A DNA stretch of 64,000 nt from contig NZ_BMMS01000030.1 of the NCBI RefSeq assembly GCF_014646055.1, forward strand, positions 1 through 64,000, read 5' to 3'. A program made the translations under genes and the position numbers. Within the stretch, counting starts at the first letter, position 1, and every line of letters starts with the position of its first letter. The notes beneath the pieces were generated by a model. The model saw only the letters and a list, made by a program, of their open reading frames with translations. It made no database searches and was not told the DNA's origin. Shown one piece after another: positions 60,844-64,000 of this stretch. Origin of the DNA: Wenjunlia tyrosinilytica (GTDB lineage: Bacteria > Actinomycetota > Actinomycetes > Streptomycetales > Streptomycetaceae).

Positions 60844-61239
60844 GTGCACCCCTTCCGCAAGGCCGTCGAAGCAGGCGACATGGACGCGGTCGCCGCCCTC
60901 CTTGCCGAGAACGTCGTCTTCACCAGCCCCGCCGTCTTCAAGCCGTATCCGGGCAAGGCGATCACCGCCGCGATCCTGAACGCCGTGTCGCAGGTCTTCG
61001 AGGACTTCACCTACATCCGGGAGATCGCGAACCCGGACGGCCGCGACCACGCCTTCGTCTTCACCGCCACCGTGAACGGCAAGCAGCTCACGGGCTGCGA
61101 CTTCCTCCACTTCGACGAGGACGGCAAGATCGACGACTTCATGGTGATGGTCCGCCCCCTCTCGGCCGCCAAGGCGCTGTCCGAGGCGATGGGCGCGAAG
61201 TCCGACGAGATCGCGCGCGAGGCGGGCGGCCATGAGTGA
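60844..61239 (+). CDS. NTF2-like (SnoaL) fold protein
   Basis: 131 residues. FRKAVEAGDMDAVAALLAEN, FTSPAVFKPYPGKAITAAIL, VFTATVNGKQLTGCDFLHFD and KIDDFMVMVRPLSAAKAL follow the SnoaL-like/NTF2 cone fold, common in small-molecule isomerases and binding proteins. GTG 60844 is chosen because GAGGTGA lies just upstream; an upstream in-frame ATG at 60805 would place the second dyad inside the coding region. It overlaps the next gene by eight bases, so the two are coupled. Substrate unknown. Confidence 0.85.
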   Translation: MHPFRKAVEAGDMDAVAALLAENVVFTSPAVFKPYPGKAITAAILNAVSQVFEDFTYIREIANPDGRDHAFVFTATVNGKQLTGCDFLHFDEDGKIDDFMVMVRPLSAAKALSEAMGAKSDEIAREAGGHE

Positions 61240-62713
61240 CTTCGACGCCGTGGTCATCGGCGCGGGCAACGCCGGACTGACCGCCGCCACCACCCTCCAG
61301 CGCGCGGGACTGCGCACGCTGCTGGTGGAGCGCCACAGCATCCCCGGCGGCTGCGCCACCTCGTTCCGGCGGGGCCGCTACGAGTTCGAGGTGGCCCTGC
61401 ACCAGCTCTCCGGTATCGGGTCGGAGGGCCAGGAGTTCTCCCTGCGGGGTCTGTTCGAGAAGCTGGGCGTCATCGACCGCCTCGACTTCGTCCAGGAGCA
61501 CGACCTCTACCGGGCCGTCGTGCCCGGCGAGTACGACGTGACGCTGCCCGCGGACTGGGCGGCCGCCGTGGACGTCCTGAGCGATGCCTTCCCGGGCAAC
61601 CGTGAGCGGGTCGAGCGGTTCTTCCAGCTGGTGAAGGACACCACGATCTGGCAGATGGCCGCCATGCGCGGGCTGCCCCCCGAGCAGGTCGACCCCACCT
61701 ACTTCCGTCAGGGGCTGCGCCCGCTCAGCGAGGTGCTGGACGACCACTTCGACGACCCCCGGCTGAAGTCGGTCCTCGCCACCTACTGGACCTATGCCGG
61801 ACAGCCGCCCTCCCGGCTCGCCTTCCAGGACCTGGCGCTGATGCTGTTCGCCTACCTCGAGTTCAAGCCCTGGCACATCAGGGGCGGCTCGCAGGCCATG
61901 TCCAGCGCGTTCCTCGACTCGTTCCTCGCGGCGGGCGGCGAGGTCCGCTTCAACACGGCGGTCGAGGCGATCCTGACCGAGCGGGGACGCGCCGTCGGAG
62001 TGCGCCTCGACGACGGCCAGGAGGTCTCCGCGCGGGACGTCATCTCCAACGCCTCGCTGCCGCTGACGTACGCCATGCTCGGCGATGCCGTTCCCACGAC
62101 CGTACGGAACGATCTCGCCACCCGGCGGATCGGCGTGTCGGGCTTCGTCCTGCACATGGGCCTTGACGCCACACCCGCCGAGCTCGGCTTCACCACCAGC
62201 ACCACCTTCGTCAACGCCGACCTGGACGAGGACCGCCTGCACGCCTCCTGGCACACCCTGGAGCCGGCCCGCGGGATCTGCGTCTCCTCCTACGACGTCG
62301 CCCCGATCGGCTTCGCCCCCTCGGGCGCCACGCACGTCAGCCTCATGACGCTCCAGTACGCGGACGCCTGGGACAAGGTCTCGCCCGGCGAGTACGCCCG
62401 CGCCAAGTTCGCCTACGCCGAGACACTGCTGGACCGCGTCGAGGTGATCACGCCCGGCATCCGCGACGCCATCGAGGAGGTCGACGTCGCCACCCCGATG
62501 ACCATGTCCCGCTACCTCGGGCATCCGGGCGGCGCGATCTACGGCTACGACCAGGACCGCACCGAGAACTGGCTCTTCCGCAACAGCGAACGCGAGACCC
62601 ATGTCCCCGGGCTGCACCTGGCCGGCTCTTGGGTCGCAACGGGTGGCTTCCAGCCGACGCTGGAATCCGGTCACCGGGTCGCTCGCCGCCTGCTGCGCCA
62701 CCAGGCCGCCTGA
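61232..62713 (+). CDS. NAD(P)/FAD-dependent oxidoreductase, phytoene desaturase/RetSat-like
   Basis: 493 residues. N-terminal dinucleotide motif AVVIGAGNAGLTAATTLQRAG followed by LLVERHSIPGGCATSFRRG is typical of the carotenoid desaturase/isomerase flavoprotein family, and LAGSWVATGGFQPTLESGHR at the C-terminus is the second FAD contact. Middle segments such as WHIRGGSQAMSSAFLDSFLA match the substrate-entry region. No carotenoid genes are nearby, so a different isoprenoid or polyene substrate is likely. ATG 61232 lies inside the end of the NTF2-like gene; 25 bases later a flavin/2Fe-2S reductase begins, a plausible electron partner. Confidence 0.9.
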   Translation: MSDFDAVVIGAGNAGLTAATTLQRAGLRTLLVERHSIPGGCATSFRRGRYEFEVALHQLSGIGSEGQEFSLRGLFEKLGVIDRLDFVQEHDLYRAVVPGEYDVTLPADWAAAVDVLSDAFPGNRERVERFFQLVKDTTIWQMAAMRGLPPEQVDPTYFRQGLRPLSEVLDDHFDDPRLKSVLATYWTYAGQPPSRLAFQDLALMLFAYLEFKPWHIRGGSQAMSSAFLDSFLAAGGEVRFNTAVEAILTERGRAVGVRLDDGQEVSARDVISNASLPLTYAMLGDAVPTTVRNDLATRRIGVSGFVLHMGLDATPAELGFTTSTTFVNADLDEDRLHASWHTLEPARGICVSSYDVAPIGFAPSGATHVSLMTLQYADAWDKVSPGEYARAKFAYAETLLDRVEVITPGIRDAIEEVDVATPMTMSRYLGHPGGAIYGYDQDRTENWLFRNSERETHVPGLHLAGSWVATGGFQPTLESGHRVARRLLRHQAA

Positions 62714-62738
62714 CCGCACGATCCGACAGGGAGCCCCC

Positions 62739-63875
62739 GTGACCCACCGCCTCGCCCCTCTCTTCGAGGGCTACACCGACATCCAGGCCGACATCGACGG
62801 CCGCCCCGCCGACACCGCCGACCACACCGCGCAGACAAGCCGCACTGTCGCGTCGTACCACCCCCGGCGGCTCGCCCTCACCGTCTCCGGGATCATCACG
62901 GAGACCGTCAGCTCCGCCACCTTCCGGCTGCGCCGACCCGACGGCGCGGACCTGCCGCCGTTCCTCGCCGGGCAGTACGTGGGCGTGTTCGCCGACGGCA
63001 CCAACCGCCCGTACGCCCTGTCCTCCGGCCCGGCGAGCCTCGACCACTGGGACCTGACGGTGCGCCGGGTGCCCGGCGGGCGGATCAGCAACCACCTCAT
63101 CGACACGCTCGCGGTGGGCGGCACACTCACCACGACCGGGCCGATGGGCACCTTCCACCACAACCCGCTCTTCCACGGCGACGACCTCGTGTTCCTCGCC
63201 GGCGGCTCCGGTGTCGTGCCGGCCATGAGCATGATCCGCGACATCCTCGACAACGGACTGGACCGCCGCTTCCATCTGATCTACGGCTCCCGCACGCCCG
63301 ACGACGTCATCTTCCACGAGGAACTCGACGCCATCGCCGCCGACCACCCGAACATCCGCGTCGACCACGTCATGACCGAACCTGGAAACGGGTGGGCCGG
63401 CCCCACCGGCCTGCTGAGCTCCACGCTGATCAAGACCCTCGCGGGTCCGCTCGACCGCCGCATGGTCTACGTGTGCGGCCCCCAGGCCCTGTACCCCTAC
63501 GCGCTGCGGCAGTTGGAAGAGCTCGGCCACCCCCGCCGCCGGATCCGCTTCGAGGCCAACGGCGCCCCCGCCGACCCCACCCGCCAGGCCCACTGGCCGG
63601 CCGACGCGGACCCCGGCGCCGAGGTCACCGTCACCGCCGGCGGTACCTCGTTCCGCACCCCTCGCGGACGGCCCCTGCTGGACGCGCTGGAGGACCAGGG
63701 CATCCGACCGGAAGCCGCCTGCCGCTCAGGCGAGTGCGGCCTGTGCCGCGTCCGCGTCCTCAAGGGCACCGTGCACAACGCCGAGGAAGCCCGACTGCGG
63801 TTGTCCGACGAGCGGTTCGGCTACACCCACTCCTGCGTCGCCTACCCGGTCACCGACCTCGACCTCGACCTCTGA
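62739..63875 (+). CDS. FAD/NAD(P)-binding reductase with C-terminal 2Fe-2S ferredoxin
   Basis: 378 residues from GTG 62739, with AGGGAG five bases upstream. FNR-type FAD domain: NRPYALSSGP near 90 and RISNHLID near 115. NAD(P) domain: LAGGSGVVPAMSMI near 155 and VYVCGPQALYPYALRQ near 245. C-terminal plant-type 2Fe-2S cluster: CRSGECGLCRVRV with CX4CX2C near 330 and a final Cys in YTHSCVAYP near 367. This layout is shared by phenol hydroxylase and vanillate demethylase reductases and Hcr-type proteins, which pass electrons from NAD(P)H to an oxygenase. No oxygenase component is visible in the window; it may be the truncated gene that follows. Confidence 0.93.
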   Translation: MTHRLAPLFEGYTDIQADIDGRPADTADHTAQTSRTVASYHPRRLALTVSGIITETVSSATFRLRRPDGADLPPFLAGQYVGVFADGTNRPYALSSGPASLDHWDLTVRRVPGGRISNHLIDTLAVGGTLTTTGPMGTFHHNPLFHGDDLVFLAGGSGVVPAMSMIRDILDNGLDRRFHLIYGSRTPDDVIFHEELDAIAADHPNIRVDHVMTEPGNGWAGPTGLLSSTLIKTLAGPLDRRMVYVCGPQALYPYALRQLEELGHPRRRIRFEANGAPADPTRQAHWPADADPGAEVTVTAGGTSFRTPRGRPLLDALEDQGIRPEAACRSGECGLCRVRVLKGTVHNAEEARLRLSDERFGYTHSCVAYPVTDLDLDL

Positions 63876-63877
63876 TC

Positions 63878-63917
63878 CGGTACGGCGGCCGCGTCCCGCG
63901 ACGCGGCCGCCGTACCG
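63878..63917 (+). terminator. Perfect 18-bp-stem hairpin
   Basis: CGGTACGGCGGCCGCGTC (63878-63895) and its exact complement (63900-63917) with the tetraloop CCGC, immediately after the reductase stop. A same-strand gene starts 26 bases later with its own ribosome site, so the hairpin could attenuate rather than fully end transcription. Confidence 0.85.
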
Positions 63918-63942
63918 GCCCACCGAAGGAGCCGAGACAACC

Positions 63943-64000
63943 GTGTCCATGATCGACGCACCCGCCGTCGCCCAGCTGGCCGAGCTGGCGGGTGGAGCCT
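63943..64000 (+). CDS. Start of an unidentified gene (partial)
   Basis: GTG 63943 or ATG 63949 opens a frame reading SMIDAPAVAQLAELAGGA to the window edge. AAGGAG lies at 63925-63930, closer to normal spacing for the GTG. Nineteen residues are too few to identify. Same strand as the redox operon but separated from it by the perfect hairpin. Confidence 0.5.
   Translation, partial: MSMIDAPAVAQLAELAGGA

Noticed and set aside
1-64000. CRISPR arrays, tRNA or rRNA genes, prophage modules, origins
   Set aside because: I looked for regularly spaced repeats, cloverleaf-like genes and phage structural genes and saw none; a tRNAscan-SE or CRISPR finder run would settle it.

Overview
High-GC DNA with frequent GTG starts, GGAGG-type ribosome sites, rare TTA codons, actinobacterial families (DUF1062, DUF4913, FAD/NTF2 redox genes, YWTPERM-type trypsins) and several decayed genes indicate a Streptomyces or close relative, most likely an accessory chromosome arm. 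I see no rRNA, tRNA or CRISPR array.

Layout. (1) 1-1.8 kb: end of a poly-gamma-glutamate synthase operon (pgsB tail, pgsC) followed by an NlpC/P60-like protein that lacks the usual catalytic Cys and His. (2) 2.7-12.0 kb: a compact NRPS locus. A one-module C-A-T-reductase NRPS, an AsnO-like Fe(II)/2-oxoglutarate dioxygenase, an SRPBCC protein, a 74-residue peptide and a stand-alone condensation-like acyltransferase run leftward; an acyl-CoA ligase converges on them. The adenylation pocket reads as Asn-type and the dioxygenase is of the Asn-hydroxylating type, so a (3-hydroxy)asparagine-derived acylated aldehyde or alcohol is predicted. The NRPS has two early TTA codons and a GntR-type palindrome upstream. 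(3) 12.8-17.4 kb: DUF1062, a secreted trypsin-like protease with a small exported YWTPERM peptide, DinB and DUF1003 genes. (4) 17.6-31.2 kb: an oxygen-limitation/dormancy island: GAPDH, a DevR-like response regulator, pyruvate phosphate dikinase, ribosome hibernation factor, AdhE, pyruvate formate-lyase with its activase, and a CBS-BON protein. Variants of the dyad GGGCCG-N2-CGGCCC recur in its promoter regions. (5) 31.4-41.5 kb: an AhpD-like gene, then a 4-aminobenzoate-type locus: ABM protein, fused PabA-PabB synthase, two AMP-forming ligases, FAD monooxygenase, class IV lyase/aminotransferase, and a divergent DUF3050 protein with a heme-oxygenase-like diiron pattern. (6) 41.5-46.2 kb: decayed acyl-CoA ligase, a GT4 glycosyltransferase/DUF4913/Ser-Thr-rich peptide operon, a VOC protein and an IS5-type transposase remnant. 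(7) 46.2-56.2 kb: three secreted glycosidases (GH89, GH123/DUF4091-like, GH31) suited to GlcNAc/GalNAc-bearing glycans, and a secreted M43 metalloprotease. (8) 56.8-64 kb: carboxylesterase, metE remnant, TetR and PadR regulators, and a PadR-divergent redox operon (NTF2-like protein, FAD oxidoreductase, 2Fe-2S flavin reductase).

The blocks are largely independent. The two most coherent units are the Asn-NRPS locus and the fermentation island; the aminobenzoate/DUF3050 locus is the least explained and may hold new chemistry. All functions are inferred from reading the sequence; no similarity search was run.
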